Shown piece after piece: positions 1-8,810 of a DNA stretch of 64,000 nt. Positions within the stretch are counted from its first letter, which is position 1, and every line of letters starts with the position of its first letter. Position numbers and translations under genes: made by a program. This DNA is from Rohdeia sp041398665 (GTDB lineage Bacteria; Planctomycetota; UBA1135; GCA-002686595): contig JAWKUH010000008.1 of NCBI GenBank assembly GCA_041398665.1, positions 62,001 to 126,000 on the forward strand, in the 5' to 3' direction. The notes under the pieces were generated by a model, which saw only the letters and a program-made list of their open reading frames with translations, searched no databases and was not told where the DNA came from.

Positions 1-685
1 CGTCACCGTCCGCACCGAGGTCGTGCCCGCCGACCGGCTCCAGCAGGTCGCGCGCGAGGCGCTCGAGGCGCTCGCCGACGGCGACCGCATCACGATCGAC
101 CTCCAGCAGGCGCTCGTCGACGTCGAGGTGCCGATCGGGAACGAGGCGGCGGTCGTGCGCGCGCTCCCCGCGGCCACCGAGGTCCGCACGGGGACGAACG
201 CCGTCACCGTCAAGGTCGAGGTCGACGGCCGCACCTACGTGACGCGGCAGGTGCTCTTCACGGTCCAGCGCTGGCAGAACGTCGCGGTGCTGAGCCGCGG
301 CGTCTCGAGCGGCGAGGCGATCACGCCGGACATCGTCGAGGTCCGCGAGGTCGTGCTTCCCGCGCACCAGCGCGAGAAGCCGCTCACGACCTCGATGTTG
401 ATCGGGTCGGTCGCGATCCGCGACCTGCCCGCCGGCAAGGCCGTGCTCGGCATCGACGTGCACCGCCCCAACGCGATCCAGGCGCAGACGCCGATCGTGC
501 TCGAGGTGCGCCACGGCGCGATCAAGGCGCGCGCGATGGCGGTCGCCATGGACTCCGGCGCGATCGGCGACCGCATCCGCGTGCGCGTCGTCGACAGCGG
601 CCGCGAGATGCACGCCCACGTGGAGAGTCGGGACCTCGTGGTCATCGACCTCGGCGGCTACGACGGATTCGGAGAGAGACGATGA
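1..685 (+). CDS. flgA: Flagellar basal-body P-ring formation chaperone FlgA (5' partial)
   Basis: The reading frame is already open at base 2, so the N-terminus lies upstream of the window. The visible 220+ residues end with a SAF-type domain (about the last 130 residues; VAVLSRGVSSGEAITPDIV, then DLPAGKAV) and the segment IGDRIRVRVVDSGREMHAHV, both characteristic of the FlgA C-terminus. FlgA is a periplasmic chaperone that helps FlgI polymerise into the P ring around the rod. The stop TGA overlaps the flgH start (ATGA), so the two are probably translationally coupled. flgH, flgI and flgJ follow, as expected for this family. A GTG at 23 is an internal valine, not a likely start. Confidence 0.9.
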   Translation, partial: VTVRTEVVPADRLQQVAREALEALADGDRITIDLQQALVDVEVPIGNEAAVVRALPAATEVRTGTNAVTVKVEVDGRTYVTRQVLFTVQRWQNVAVLSRGVSSGEAITPDIVEVREVVLPAHQREKPLTTSMLIGSVAIRDLPAGKAVLGIDVHRPNAIQAQTPIVLEVRHGAIKARAMAVAMDSGAIGDRIRVRVVDSGREMHAHVESRDLVVIDLGGYDGFGERR

Positions 686-1311
686 GCACCGCACGACAGC
701 TCCTCGGAGCGTTCACCCTCCTCGCGGCGCTCGCCGCCGACGGCTTCGCGCAGGCGCGCCCGGGCGCCATCTACGACCCCGGCCGCGGCCCGATCGGACT
801 GATCCAGGACAAGACGGCGCGGCGCGTCGGCGACCTCCTGACGGTCATCATCCTCGAGGAGGCCGACATCAGCACGGAGGACTCGTCGGACACGTCGAAG
901 TCGACGGCGCTCAGCTACGAGCTCTCGAACTTCGACATCAAGCCCGACGCGTTCAACCTCCTCCCGAAGCTGGCCGCCAACTCGTCGGACCAGTTCTCCG
1001 GCTCCGCGCAGGTCGGCAAGCGCGACTCGTTCGAGGCGCGCCTCACCGCGATGGTGGTCGACGTGCTCCCCAACGGGAACCTCGTCCTCAGCGGTCGCCG
1101 CGAGATCCGTGTCGAGAACCAGCTCAAGGTCATCGAGTTCTCGGGCGTCGTCCGCAAGTACGACGTCTCGTCGCTCAACACGATCTCGTCGTCGCTCGTC
1201 GCCGACGCGCGTGTCTCCTACATCGGCGCGGGTCCGTCGACGCAGTCGACGCAGCGCACGGGCATCGGCTCGTGGATCTACAACGCCATCGACTGGCTCT
1301 GGCCCTTCTGA
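682..1311 (+). CDS. flgH: Flagellar L-ring protein FlgH, without a lipobox
   Basis: This 209-residue protein forms the outer-membrane L ring of the flagellum. Family hallmarks are GDLLTVIILEEADIS (about residues 50-65), NGNLVLSGRREIRVENQ, the repeat of SGVVRKYDVSSLNTISS, and a C-terminal aromatic end (WIYNAIDWLWPF). An N-terminal signal peptide (about residues 1-24, ending GFAQA) is visible. FlgH is normally a lipoprotein, but this one has no cysteine anywhere, so it cannot be lipidated in the usual way. The start overlaps flgA by four bases. flgI follows after 18 bases. Confidence 0.93.
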   Translation: MSTARQLLGAFTLLAALAADGFAQARPGAIYDPGRGPIGLIQDKTARRVGDLLTVIILEEADISTEDSSDTSKSTALSYELSNFDIKPDAFNLLPKLAANSSDQFSGSAQVGKRDSFEARLTAMVVDVLPNGNLVLSGRREIRVENQLKVIEFSGVVRKYDVSSLNTISSSLVADARVSYIGAGPSTQSTQRTGIGSWIYNAIDWLWPF

Positions 1312-1329
1312 TCGAAGGAACGTCGCCCC

Positions 1330-2646
1330 GTGATCCAGCAGACCCTCATCGCCCTCCTCCTCGGCCTCGTCGGCGCGCAGGACGGTTCGTGGCCGCTGCC
1401 GCCCGCGTCGGGCCAGCCGCAACCGCAGCCGCAACAACGCCCGACGCGGCCCGCCCAGGAGCAGCCGTTGCCCGTCCCCGTCACGCCGTACCTCGGGCTC
1501 GGCGGCGTCGAAGCGCCGCGTCAGCCCGTGTGGGCCTCGAGCTCCGAGGTCGTCCGCACGACCTCGCCGCTCGTCGGCGAGTCGCCGGGTCGCAGCAGCC
1601 AGGTGCGCGTCCGCGTCCGCGACCTCGTCGACGTCCGCGGCCAGGAGACCAACCAGCTCCAGGGCGTCGGGCTCCTCACCGGTCTCAACGGCACCGGTGA
1701 CTCGGGCAACGCGACGACGTTCGCTCTCAAGAACCTGCTCAACACGCAGAACATCAACCTCGACCCCGCACAGATCGCTTCGAACAACGTCGCCGTGGTG
1801 TGGGTCCAGGCGACGCTGCCCCCGGGCGTGAAGCCGGGCCGCCGCATCGACGCGCGCGTCTCTTCGATCTACGACGCCGAGGACCTCACCGGCGGCTCGC
1901 TCGTCTGGTGCGAGCTCGTCGCGCCGGGCCCGGACGTCGTCTACGCGACGGCGTCGGGCCCGATCTCGACCGGCGCGTTCACCGTCTCCGGTCAGGCCGC
2001 GAGCGCCTCGCGCAACCACCCGACGGTCGGCATCTGCGCGCAGGGCTGCAAGGTCGAGCGCGAGGTGCCGTCGCTGCTCGTGTCCGAGCAGGGCTTCGTG
2101 CACCTCGACCTCAAGCCGACGCAGGGCTCGTTCGGCAACGCCGTCCGCATCGCGCGCGCGATCAACGCCGTGCACGAGCGCTCCGCCATCCCGGTCGACG
2201 CGATGACGGTCAAGGTCGCGGTACCGGCGTGGCTGCCCACCGAGGAGATCGTCGTGTTCCTCGACGAACTGCTCGAGATCGAACTCGTCCCCGAGGCGTC
2301 GTCGAAGGTCGTCATCAACGAGCGCACCGGCGTCGTCATCCTCGGCGAGGAGGTGCGTCTGAGCCGCGGTGCGATCACGAAGGGCAACCTCACCGTGACG
2401 ATCGCGGAGACGGCGGAAGCCAGCCAGCCCGGTGCTCTCAGCGGCGGCGACACGGCCGAGCTCCCGCGCACCGACCTCAAGGTCGAAGAAGAGGACCGCA
2501 GGCTCTCCATCGTCAACGGCGCGTCGACGCTGCAAGAGGTCGTCGAGGTGCTCAACGTGCTCGGTGCGACGCCGCGCGACATGGTCGACATCCTCCAGTC
2601 GATGTCGCAGAACGGCATGTTGCACGGCGAACTCGTGCTCCTCTGA
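1330..2646 (+). CDS. flgI: Flagellar P-ring protein FlgI
   Basis: This protein of 438 residues polymerises into the periplasmic P ring around the rod. The core begins near residue 92 (VRVRDLVDVRG..NQLQGVGLLTGLNGTGDS) and continues through DARVSSIYDAEDLTGGSLVW and the C-terminal MSQNGMLHGELVLL, all typical of FlgI. The family usually has about 350-370 residues. The excess here is mainly a proline/glutamine-rich linker of about 70 residues between the signal peptide (residues 1-16) and the core, plus a short charged insert before the C-terminal segment. The GTG start is the first codon that gives a signal peptide. flgJ follows after 14 bases. Confidence 0.95.
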   Translation: MIQQTLIALLLGLVGAQDGSWPLPPASGQPQPQPQQRPTRPAQEQPLPVPVTPYLGLGGVEAPRQPVWASSSEVVRTTSPLVGESPGRSSQVRVRVRDLVDVRGQETNQLQGVGLLTGLNGTGDSGNATTFALKNLLNTQNINLDPAQIASNNVAVVWVQATLPPGVKPGRRIDARVSSIYDAEDLTGGSLVWCELVAPGPDVVYATASGPISTGAFTVSGQAASASRNHPTVGICAQGCKVEREVPSLLVSEQGFVHLDLKPTQGSFGNAVRIARAINAVHERSAIPVDAMTVKVAVPAWLPTEEIVVFLDELLEIELVPEASSKVVINERTGVVILGEEVRLSRGAITKGNLTVTIAETAEASQPGALSGGDTAELPRTDLKVEEEDRRLSIVNGASTLQEVVEVLNVLGATPRDMVDILQSMSQNGMLHGELVLL

Positions 2647-2660
2647 TCGGGATCGGAACC

Positions 2661-3110
2661 ATGGACGTCCTCCAACAGCTCCAGACCGGCATGGACTCGC
2701 AGACCGCTGCGAGCATGCGCGACCTCGCCGAGGCGAAGCACATCGCCGAGACGGCGCGCGGCGACCTCTCCGGTGCGGCCCAGAAGTTCGAGGCGCTGCT
2801 CGCGACCACGCTCGTGCGCGAGATGCGGCAGACGCTCGACGAGGGCTTCTTCGGATCGGGCCCCGGCTCCGACTCGTACTCCGGCATCCTCGACGAGAAG
2901 ATCGCCGAGCAGCTCGTGAGGCGACCGATCTTCGGCATCGAGAAGATGCTCGAGGCGGCGCAGCGCGGTCGCGCGACGCAACCGGCCGAGCCCGCCGAGG
3001 TCGCTCCGGCGGCCGGTCGCGACGCGCGCACCGCTCGCGTCGAGCCGGGCGACGCCGCGTTCGTCGGACCGCTCGAAGTGCCCGCCTCCGACGGGGAGGC
3101 GACGCCGTGA
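2661..3110 (+). CDS. flgJ: FlgJ-like rod-binding protein (no muramidase domain)
   Basis: This 149-residue protein carries the rod-binding domain of FlgJ in residues 25-100: AAQKFEALLATTLVREMRQT and the SDSYSGILDEKIAEQLV stretch. That domain caps the growing rod in the periplasm. The C-terminal peptidoglycan hydrolase domain of gammaproteobacterial FlgJ is missing; a disordered Ala/Pro/Glu-rich tail of about 45 residues takes its place. A separate wall hydrolase must then open the peptidoglycan. It lies between flgI and the flgN-like gene, and its stop overlaps the next start (GTGA). Confidence 0.88.
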   Translation: MDVLQQLQTGMDSQTAASMRDLAEAKHIAETARGDLSGAAQKFEALLATTLVREMRQTLDEGFFGSGPGSDSYSGILDEKIAEQLVRRPIFGIEKMLEAAQRGRATQPAEPAEVAPAAGRDARTARVEPGDAAFVGPLEVPASDGEATP

Positions 3111-3574
3111 AGGAAGCCCGTCTGCTCCCGCGTCTCGAGGCGTGGGCCCAGGAGGAGCTCGGTGCGCAACAGGCGCTGCTCCGCGCGCTGGAGGCGCACG
3201 AACGCTCTCTCGGCCGCGGCACGCCCGAAGAGATCGAGACCACCGTCCGCGCCATCGGCGAGGTCGACCCGCGCGGTTCCGCGCGGCGCGGCGAGCTCGA
3301 CGCGATCCTGCGCGAACTCGCGGCCGCCTGGAAGCTCGCGAGCGGCACGCTCACGCTCGGCAGCGTCGCCGAGCGCTTCGAGGAGCGCGGCGCGCGGCTC
3401 GCGCGTCTGCGCACCGAACTCCGACGCGCGGTCGTCGAGGTCCGCGAGCGCTCGCGCCGCGTCGCACTCGTCTCGCGCCAGCAGTGCGCCATCGTCTCGA
3501 AGGTGCTCGAGACCGTCCTCGGCAAGGACGGGCTCGAGGGTATCCGCGGCGCCGTCGTCGACTCGAGGGCCTGA
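3107..3574 (+). CDS. flgN: FlgN-family flagellar export chaperone (probable)
   Basis: A protein of 155 residues, almost entirely charged and predicted to be alpha-helical (e.g. QQALLRALEAHERSL, RGARLARLRTELRRAVVEVRERS), with no signal peptide. FlgN chaperones keep FlgK and FlgL soluble and deliver them to the export gate. They are short, helical, poorly conserved, and encoded next to flgK, as here (flgK starts 4 bases later). The assignment rests mostly on size, helicity and position, since FlgN has few fixed residues. The GTG start overlaps the flgJ stop by four bases. Confidence 0.7.
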   Translation: MKEARLLPRLEAWAQEELGAQQALLRALEAHERSLGRGTPEEIETTVRAIGEVDPRGSARRGELDAILRELAAAWKLASGTLTLGSVAERFEERGARLARLRTELRRAVVEVRERSRRVALVSRQQCAIVSKVLETVLGKDGLEGIRGAVVDSRA

Positions 3575-3577
3575 ACC

Positions 3578-5932
3578 ATGGGATCGATCGGACTCTCGAC
3601 CGGCCTGCAGGCCCTGCTCAGCGCGCAGTCCGCGCTCGACACGGTCGGCAACAACATCGCCAACGCGAACACGCCGGGCTACTCGCGCCAGCGCGTCAAC
3701 CTGACGCAGGGCCTCACGATCGCTCGACGCAACCTGCTGATCGGCAGCGGCGTCGTCGCGAAGGACCTCACGCGCATCACCGACACGCTGCTCAACACGC
3801 GCATCGCGAGCCAACTCTCCGTCGTCGGCAAGTTCGAGGCGCAGTTCGAGCGCGCGTCCGAGATCCAGGCCGTCTTCGGCGACCTGCAGGGCGTCGGCGT
3901 CGGCCAGATGCTCGAGTCGTTCTTCGACGAGATCTCGAGCCTCGCGACCGATCCGGCGGACAAGGTGCGTCGCACGTCCGTCGTCCAGAGCGCGGAGGTC
4001 CTCGCCGCGCGCTTCAACGAGGTCACGACCGGACTGGCGGAGGCGCAGGCCTCGACCAAGGGTCAGGCCAAGGCGGTGGTCACCCAGATCAACGACCTCG
4101 CCACGCGCATCGCCGACCTCAACTCGAAGATCGCGGAGCTGGAGTCGGGGCAGGTCACGGCGAACGCCCTGCGCGACGAGCGCGACCTCGTCGTCAGCCA
4201 GCTCTCCGAACTTGTGGACGTCCAGGCCAAGGATCACGGCATCTCCGGCGTGCGCGTCCACGTCGGCGGTGCGCTGCTCGTCGACGGTGCGACGACGCTG
4301 CCGATCGAACTGAAGGAGAAGGACGACGGCAAGCTCGTCGTCGCGCCCAAGGGCTCGAGCATCCCGCTCAACGGCATCTCCGGCAAGCTCGGCGCCCTCC
4401 TCGGGCACGGACCCGGTTTCGTCGACGGCCTGCAGAAGGGGCTCGACGACGTCGCGCACCAACTGATCCTCGAGGTCAACCGCGAGCACACGACCGGCGT
4501 ACCGGGCAACGGTCCGTTCAAGAAGCTCGTCGGCGCGGTCCCGCTCCAGCTCGCCCTCCCGGGCGGCGTCCTGCTTGCGCAGACGCTCGAGGACTCCGGA
4601 CTTCCCTTCGACGTCACCGAGGGCGGACTCACGGTCAACGTGCACGACCTCGCGAGCGGCGCGATCGAGAAGCACAAGATCGAGGTCGGCCCCGAGATGA
4701 AGGTCGCCGAGCTCGTCGGAGCGCTCAACGACATCCCGAAGCTCCAGGCGCACATCGACGACACCGGTCACTTCGTGATCAGCGCCGAGCCCGGCGCCGC
4801 CTTCGACTTCTCCACGCGGCTCGTGCCGAACCCCGACGAGAACGGCGTCTTCGGCGGCGCGAGCGCGTCGTTCGGGACGAGCCTCGGCGAGCCCTTCGCG
4901 CTCGCCGCCGGCCAGACGCTCGACCTCAGTACGACGACGGGCGGCATCACGACGAACTACGTCTACACCGTCGACCCCAACGACTTCGCGAACGTCGGCG
5001 AGGCGACGGCGGAGGAACTCGCCGCGGCGCTCGAGTCCGACCCGGCCTTCGGCGCCGCGGGTCTGCGCGCGGTCGTCGAGGACGGACACGTGTTCGTCCA
5101 GACGACGAGCGAAGGTCCGACGGAGTCGATCACGCTCAACGGCGGGACGGCCGCCGCGTCGCTCGGCCTCACCGGCCTCGTCGGACAGACCGTGCTCGGC
5201 AACGACGACGCCGTCGGCATCACGTTCAGCGGCGCCTACACCGGCGCGACCGACGACACCTTCACGTTCGTGCCGAACGGCGACGGCGTGATCGGGACGA
5301 CGCCGGGGCTCTCCGTCGACGTGATCGACGGGCAGGGTCAGGTCGTCGCGTCGCTCGACGTCGGCGACGGGTACGTGCCCGGCACGCCGATCGTCTTCGG
5401 CGACGGCCTCTCGATCAGCTTCGGGCTCGGCGAGCTCTCGGCGACGGCGGGCGACCGCTTCTCGATCGACGCGGAGGCCGACTCGGACACGAGCGACGTC
5501 CTCGTCGCGCTCGGACTCAACACCTTCTTCACCGGCACCGACGCGTCCGACATCGCGGTCCGCTCGGAGATCGCGAAGGACCCCGGACTGCTCGCGTCGT
5601 CGAAGACCGGCAGCACGGGCGACAACGGCACGCTCCTCGCGATCCTCGACGCGCAGTCGAAGGCGATCGCCGAGCTCGACGGACAGAGCATCGGCGAGCG
5701 CTACTCGGAGATCGTCGCCGACGTCGGCTTCGAGGTGAGCGCCGTCGAGGCCTCGGCCTCCTCCGCGCGCGCCGTGCTGACGAGCCTCCAGGACCGACGC
5801 GACTCCGTCGCCGGCGTGAACGTCGACGAGGAATTGGTCCAGATGATCCGTTTCGAGCAGTCGTACCAGGCCGCATCGCGCTACATCGCGGCCCTCAGCG
5901 ACCTCGAGAACTCGCTCCTCCAACTCATCTGA
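3578..5932 (+). CDS. flgK: Flagellar hook-associated protein 1 FlgK
   Basis: FlgK forms the first hook-filament junction ring. The N-terminal rod-like motif GNNIANANTPGYSRQRVNL (residues 26-45) and the C-terminal VNVDEELVQMIRFEQSYQAASRYI ending in SLLQLI are diagnostic. At 784 residues it is far longer than the roughly 450-650 usual for the family. The extra length is in the middle (about residues 350-690), which is rich in Gly, Asp and Thr and looks like added surface-exposed D2/D3 domains. It lies 3 bases after the chaperone gene and 9 bases before flgL. Confidence 0.95.
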   Translation: MGSIGLSTGLQALLSAQSALDTVGNNIANANTPGYSRQRVNLTQGLTIARRNLLIGSGVVAKDLTRITDTLLNTRIASQLSVVGKFEAQFERASEIQAVFGDLQGVGVGQMLESFFDEISSLATDPADKVRRTSVVQSAEVLAARFNEVTTGLAEAQASTKGQAKAVVTQINDLATRIADLNSKIAELESGQVTANALRDERDLVVSQLSELVDVQAKDHGISGVRVHVGGALLVDGATTLPIELKEKDDGKLVVAPKGSSIPLNGISGKLGALLGHGPGFVDGLQKGLDDVAHQLILEVNREHTTGVPGNGPFKKLVGAVPLQLALPGGVLLAQTLEDSGLPFDVTEGGLTVNVHDLASGAIEKHKIEVGPEMKVAELVGALNDIPKLQAHIDDTGHFVISAEPGAAFDFSTRLVPNPDENGVFGGASASFGTSLGEPFALAAGQTLDLSTTTGGITTNYVYTVDPNDFANVGEATAEELAAALESDPAFGAAGLRAVVEDGHVFVQTTSEGPTESITLNGGTAAASLGLTGLVGQTVLGNDDAVGITFSGAYTGATDDTFTFVPNGDGVIGTTPGLSVDVIDGQGQVVASLDVGDGYVPGTPIVFGDGLSISFGLGELSATAGDRFSIDAEADSDTSDVLVALGLNTFFTGTDASDIAVRSEIAKDPGLLASSKTGSTGDNGTLLAILDAQSKAIAELDGQSIGERYSEIVADVGFEVSAVEASASSARAVLTSLQDRRDSVAGVNVDEELVQMIRFEQSYQAASRYIAALSDLENSLLQLI

Positions 5933-5941
5933 GGACGCGCC

Positions 5942-7363
5942 ATGCGACTGTCGACGAACCAGACCTACAAGCTCGTCCTCGACGGGCTCAACATCAACTT
6001 CGGCAAGATGGTGCGCGCCGCGAACCAGGTGTCGTCGGGCCGCCGCATCAACGCGCCGTCCGACGACCCGACCGGCGCCGCACTCGTGCTCGCGTACGAG
6101 CGGCGCCTCGCCGACATCGGCCGCGCCTCCGACGCCGCGCTCTCCGGGCGCGACGTCGCCGACTCGGCGACCGCCGTGCTCGAGGAGGTCTCCGGACTGC
6201 TGACCGAAGTGCGCTCGATCGTCATCCAGGGCATGAACGGCACGCTCGACACGCAGTCGAGGAAGGCGCTCTCCGACCAGGTGTCGCTCCTGCGCGAGCA
6301 ACTCGTCACGCTCGCGAACACGCGCACGGGCAACCGCTACCTCTTCGGCGGCTCCGAGACGAGCACGCGTCCCTTCGACGAGGTCGGCGGCAAGATCGTC
6401 TACTTCGGCGACGACACCGAACAGCAGGTGCGCGTCGGTCAGGGCATCGGCATCCCGATCAACGTGCCGGGGAGCTCGCTGTTCGCCGCCGACACCGGTT
6501 CGGGTGCGGTGCTCGGCGGAGCCACCGGGCTCGCGCTCGGGACGACGGCGAACGACGGCTCGGGCGAGGAACACGTGACCGTGCGGCACGACGCGACCGA
6601 TCTCTCGGCGCTCGCTCCGAGCGGCATCGTCTCGGCGGCCGGCGGCGCGAACGACACGTTCGTCGGGTCCGCCAACCTCGTCATCGACACGGCGGCGGGG
6701 ACCGCGACGCTCGGCGACGGCACGCCGGTCCCGATCCCCGACCCGACGAGCGACGACTACGACGACTTCGTCGTCTCGAACGGCCTTGGCGGCGAATTGC
6801 ACCTCGACCTGTCGCTGTGGAACGGCGCGGACGTCGCGGGCCCGGTCTCGGCGAGCGCCTCGGTCTCGATCGACGGCTCGAACTTCGTCGCGGTCGACTT
6901 CACCGAGACCGACCTTCGACTGGCGAACCCCGCCACCGGGTCGGTGCTGCACGTCGACACGTCGGCGCTCGGCCGCGCCGGTGACGAGCTCGTCAACTTC
7001 GCGGGCGACGTCGACGTGTTCGCCGTGCTCGACGGCATCGCGGCCGACCTCGAGGACTCGGCGTCCTTCGACTCGAGCGAGATCGTCGACCGGCTCGGCA
7101 TGCGGCTCGGCGAGCTCGACCGTCACCACGACAACGTGCTCGCGGGTCTCGGCATCCTCGGTTCGCGCAGCGCGCGCCTCGGCGACGCGGCCTCGCGCCT
7201 CTCGGCGATCGAGCTCCAGGTCACGAGTCAGCTCAGCGACGTGCGCGACGCCGACCTCTCGGAGGTCGTGCTCGACCTGCAGCGCTCGCAGCAGATCCTC
7301 CAGGTCAGCCAGGCCGTCGGCTCGCGCCTGATCCAGTCCTCCCTCCTCGACTTCCTGCGCTGA
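5942..7363 (+). CDS. flgL: Flagellar hook-associated protein 3 FlgL
   Basis: FlgL forms the second junction ring between hook and filament. The flagellin-like N-terminus (QVSSGRRINAPSDDPTGAA, about residues 30-50, and RTGNRYLFGGSETSTRPF near 122-140) and the C-terminal coiled segment (LSEVVLDLQRSQQILQVSQA) identify it. It has 473 residues against about 300-400 for most homologues. A beta-rich, Asp/Gly/Ala-rich insert at about residues 180-350 accounts for the difference and matches the enlargement seen in FlgK. A 95-residue unknown gene follows instead of the common csrA/fliW or flagellin genes. Confidence 0.94.
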   Translation: MRLSTNQTYKLVLDGLNINFGKMVRAANQVSSGRRINAPSDDPTGAALVLAYERRLADIGRASDAALSGRDVADSATAVLEEVSGLLTEVRSIVIQGMNGTLDTQSRKALSDQVSLLREQLVTLANTRTGNRYLFGGSETSTRPFDEVGGKIVYFGDDTEQQVRVGQGIGIPINVPGSSLFAADTGSGAVLGGATGLALGTTANDGSGEEHVTVRHDATDLSALAPSGIVSAAGGANDTFVGSANLVIDTAAGTATLGDGTPVPIPDPTSDDYDDFVVSNGLGGELHLDLSLWNGADVAGPVSASASVSIDGSNFVAVDFTETDLRLANPATGSVLHVDTSALGRAGDELVNFAGDVDVFAVLDGIAADLEDSASFDSSEIVDRLGMRLGELDRHHDNVLAGLGILGSRSARLGDAASRLSAIELQVTSQLSDVRDADLSEVVLDLQRSQQILQVSQAVGSRLIQSSLLDFLR

Positions 7364-7373
7364 GGCACTCGCC

Positions 7374-7661
7374 ATGGACGGACCTCTTCCCAATGACAAG
7401 GTTCGCGGCGCGCTGCCGAACGGCGGCGTCGATCCCGCGAGCGCGGCCAAGCCGACCGAGAAGGGCGGCGCCGCCTTCCGTGCGTTGCTCGACAAGCTGC
7501 AGTCCAGCGCGGACAAGCTGAAGGGCAGCGAGTTCGACGACGCCGAGGGGCTCGCCGACGCCGTCGAGGGTGCGCGCACCGCGCTCACCGACGCGCTCTC
7601 CGTACAGGAGCAATTGCTCGAGGCCTACCGTCAGCGCCTCCAACAGGGCGGCGGCGCGTGA
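7374..7661 (+). CDS. Unknown 95-residue protein at the end of the flagellar operon
   Basis: I do not recognise a family. The protein has a flexible Pro/Gly/Lys-rich first third and then a predicted amphipathic helical pair (AFRALLDKLQSSADKL; EGARTALTDALSVQEQLLEAY). It has no signal peptide or membrane segment. The position, 10 bases after flgL and overlapping the next gene by four bases, makes it a probable part of the flagellar operon. A small helical export substrate, adaptor or chaperone would fit. The helical C-terminus loosely recalls FliE, but the match is too weak to name it. Confidence 0.7.
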   Translation: MDGPLPNDKVRGALPNGGVDPASAAKPTEKGGAAFRALLDKLQSSADKLKGSEFDDAEGLADAVEGARTALTDALSVQEQLLEAYRQRLQQGGGA

Positions 7662-8758
7662 GCGCGCCGAAGGGTCCCCGCGGGCTCGTCGGCGAACAGC
7701 TCGAGGTCGCGCTGCGTCGCGGCCCCGAGGTCCTGCCGCTGTTGCGCGAGGTGTGGGGGGACGCACGCGACGTCCCTCGCGAGTACCCGCTGCTGTTCGA
7801 GGAGGACGGCGCGGCGAACGCGTTCGTGACGCTGTCGGTCGGGGCCGAGCCCGCTTCGACCTGCGGCTACCTCGAGCGCGACCTCGTCACGCCGTTCGGC
7901 GAGCTGCGCGTCGCGCTGCTCGGTTCCGTCGCGACGCGCCCGGCGTGGCGCGGGCGCGGTCTCGCAGGCCACGTGCTCGCCGCCGCGGAGTCCGTCGCGC
8001 GCGAGCGCGGCTGCGTCGCCGTGCTGCTGTGGCCGATGGACGGTCGCGTGTACCGCGGCAGCGGTTACCGACCGGCGGCGTGCGAGTGGAACGTGCTGCT
8101 GCCGACCGATCTCGAGCTCGGTGCAGCGGTCGAGGTGCGCTCCGCGACGCCGGCCGACGCCGACGAATTGCTCGCGCTCTACGACCGACACCCCGTGCGC
8201 GTGCGACGCACCGCCGCCGAGTTCGCGCAGCTCCTCGGCTGTCCCGACATGGACGCGCGTGTCGCGATCGAGCGGGGTCGCGCGGTCGCCTACGCCTGTC
8301 GCGGACGCGGCGGCGACCTCGCGACGTGCGTGCACGAGTGGGCGGGTCGCACCGACGCCGTGCTCGGTCTCGTCTCCCTGTTCGCGCGCGAGGTGACGGG
8401 TGCCGGTGACGCGCGCTACCTGCTCGCGCCGGACTGGGCGAGCGAGGTGACCGAGGCGCTGCTCGACGCGGGCTGTCTCGCGACGACGAGGCCGCTCGGC
8501 ATGGCGAAGCTCGCCGATCGCGCCGCCGCGTGCCGCTACCTCGAACAGCGCACGGGCCGCGAACTCGTGCCGACGGCGTGCGGCGCGCTCGTCCAGACCG
8601 ACGACGGCCCGCGCGGCCTGACCGACGCCCAACTCCTCGCCGCCGTGCGGCCCCCGGAGAACCGCGGCGCCGGCCTCGAAGCCGCCGCCGAGGCGCTCGG
8701 TGCGAGCCCCGAGGACCTGCCGGCCTACGCCTTCTGCTGGGGCCTCGACTCGATCTGA
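7658..8758 (+). CDS. GNAT-family N-acetyltransferase (Eis-like arrangement)
   Basis: A 366-residue soluble protein. The acetyl-CoA binding motif A is clear at about residues 85-110 (VATRPAWRGRGLAGHVLAAAES, with the RxxGxG loop). The following GCVAVLLWPMDGRVYRGSGY is typical of the Eis/enhanced-survival group, where an N-terminal GNAT fold is followed by a second degenerate GNAT domain; a second domain from about residue 150 fits that layout. Substrate unknown. The GTG start overlaps the previous gene by four bases, so it is co-translated with the flagellar operon. A link to flagellar protein modification is possible but not shown by the sequence. Confidence 0.8.
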   Translation: MSAPKGPRGLVGEQLEVALRRGPEVLPLLREVWGDARDVPREYPLLFEEDGAANAFVTLSVGAEPASTCGYLERDLVTPFGELRVALLGSVATRPAWRGRGLAGHVLAAAESVARERGCVAVLLWPMDGRVYRGSGYRPAACEWNVLLPTDLELGAAVEVRSATPADADELLALYDRHPVRVRRTAAEFAQLLGCPDMDARVAIERGRAVAYACRGRGGDLATCVHEWAGRTDAVLGLVSLFAREVTGAGDARYLLAPDWASEVTEALLDAGCLATTRPLGMAKLADRAAACRYLEQRTGRELVPTACGALVQTDDGPRGLTDAQLLAAVRPPENRGAGLEAAAEALGASPEDLPAYAFCWGLDSI

Positions 8759-8768
8759 CGGCCGGTTC

Positions 8769-8810
8769 GCGCTCCACCGAACCTGGTTCGCTTGACCAGG
8801 ACCGGAGCGC
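8769..8810. terminator. Nested hairpin between convergent genes
   Basis: An outer stem, GCGCTCC (8769-8775) with GGAGCGC (8804-8810), encloses an inner stem, CCTGGTT (8782-8788) with GACCAGG (8794-8800, one G-T pair). It sits 10 bases past the stop of the acetyltransferase gene and upstream of the end of the opposing protease gene. A bidirectional terminator is the natural reading, although there is no T tract. The inner stem overlaps a copy of the CGAACC-W-GGTTCG palindrome. Confidence 0.55.

Noticed and set aside
658..3672. A 1004-codon minus-strand open frame opposite flgH, flgI and flgJ
   Set aside because: Same reason: antisense to recognised genes and no domain signal.
2552..7588. A 1678-codon minus-strand open frame opposite flgJ to flgL
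   Set aside because: It covers well-recognised flagellar genes on the other strand and has shadow composition with no motif.
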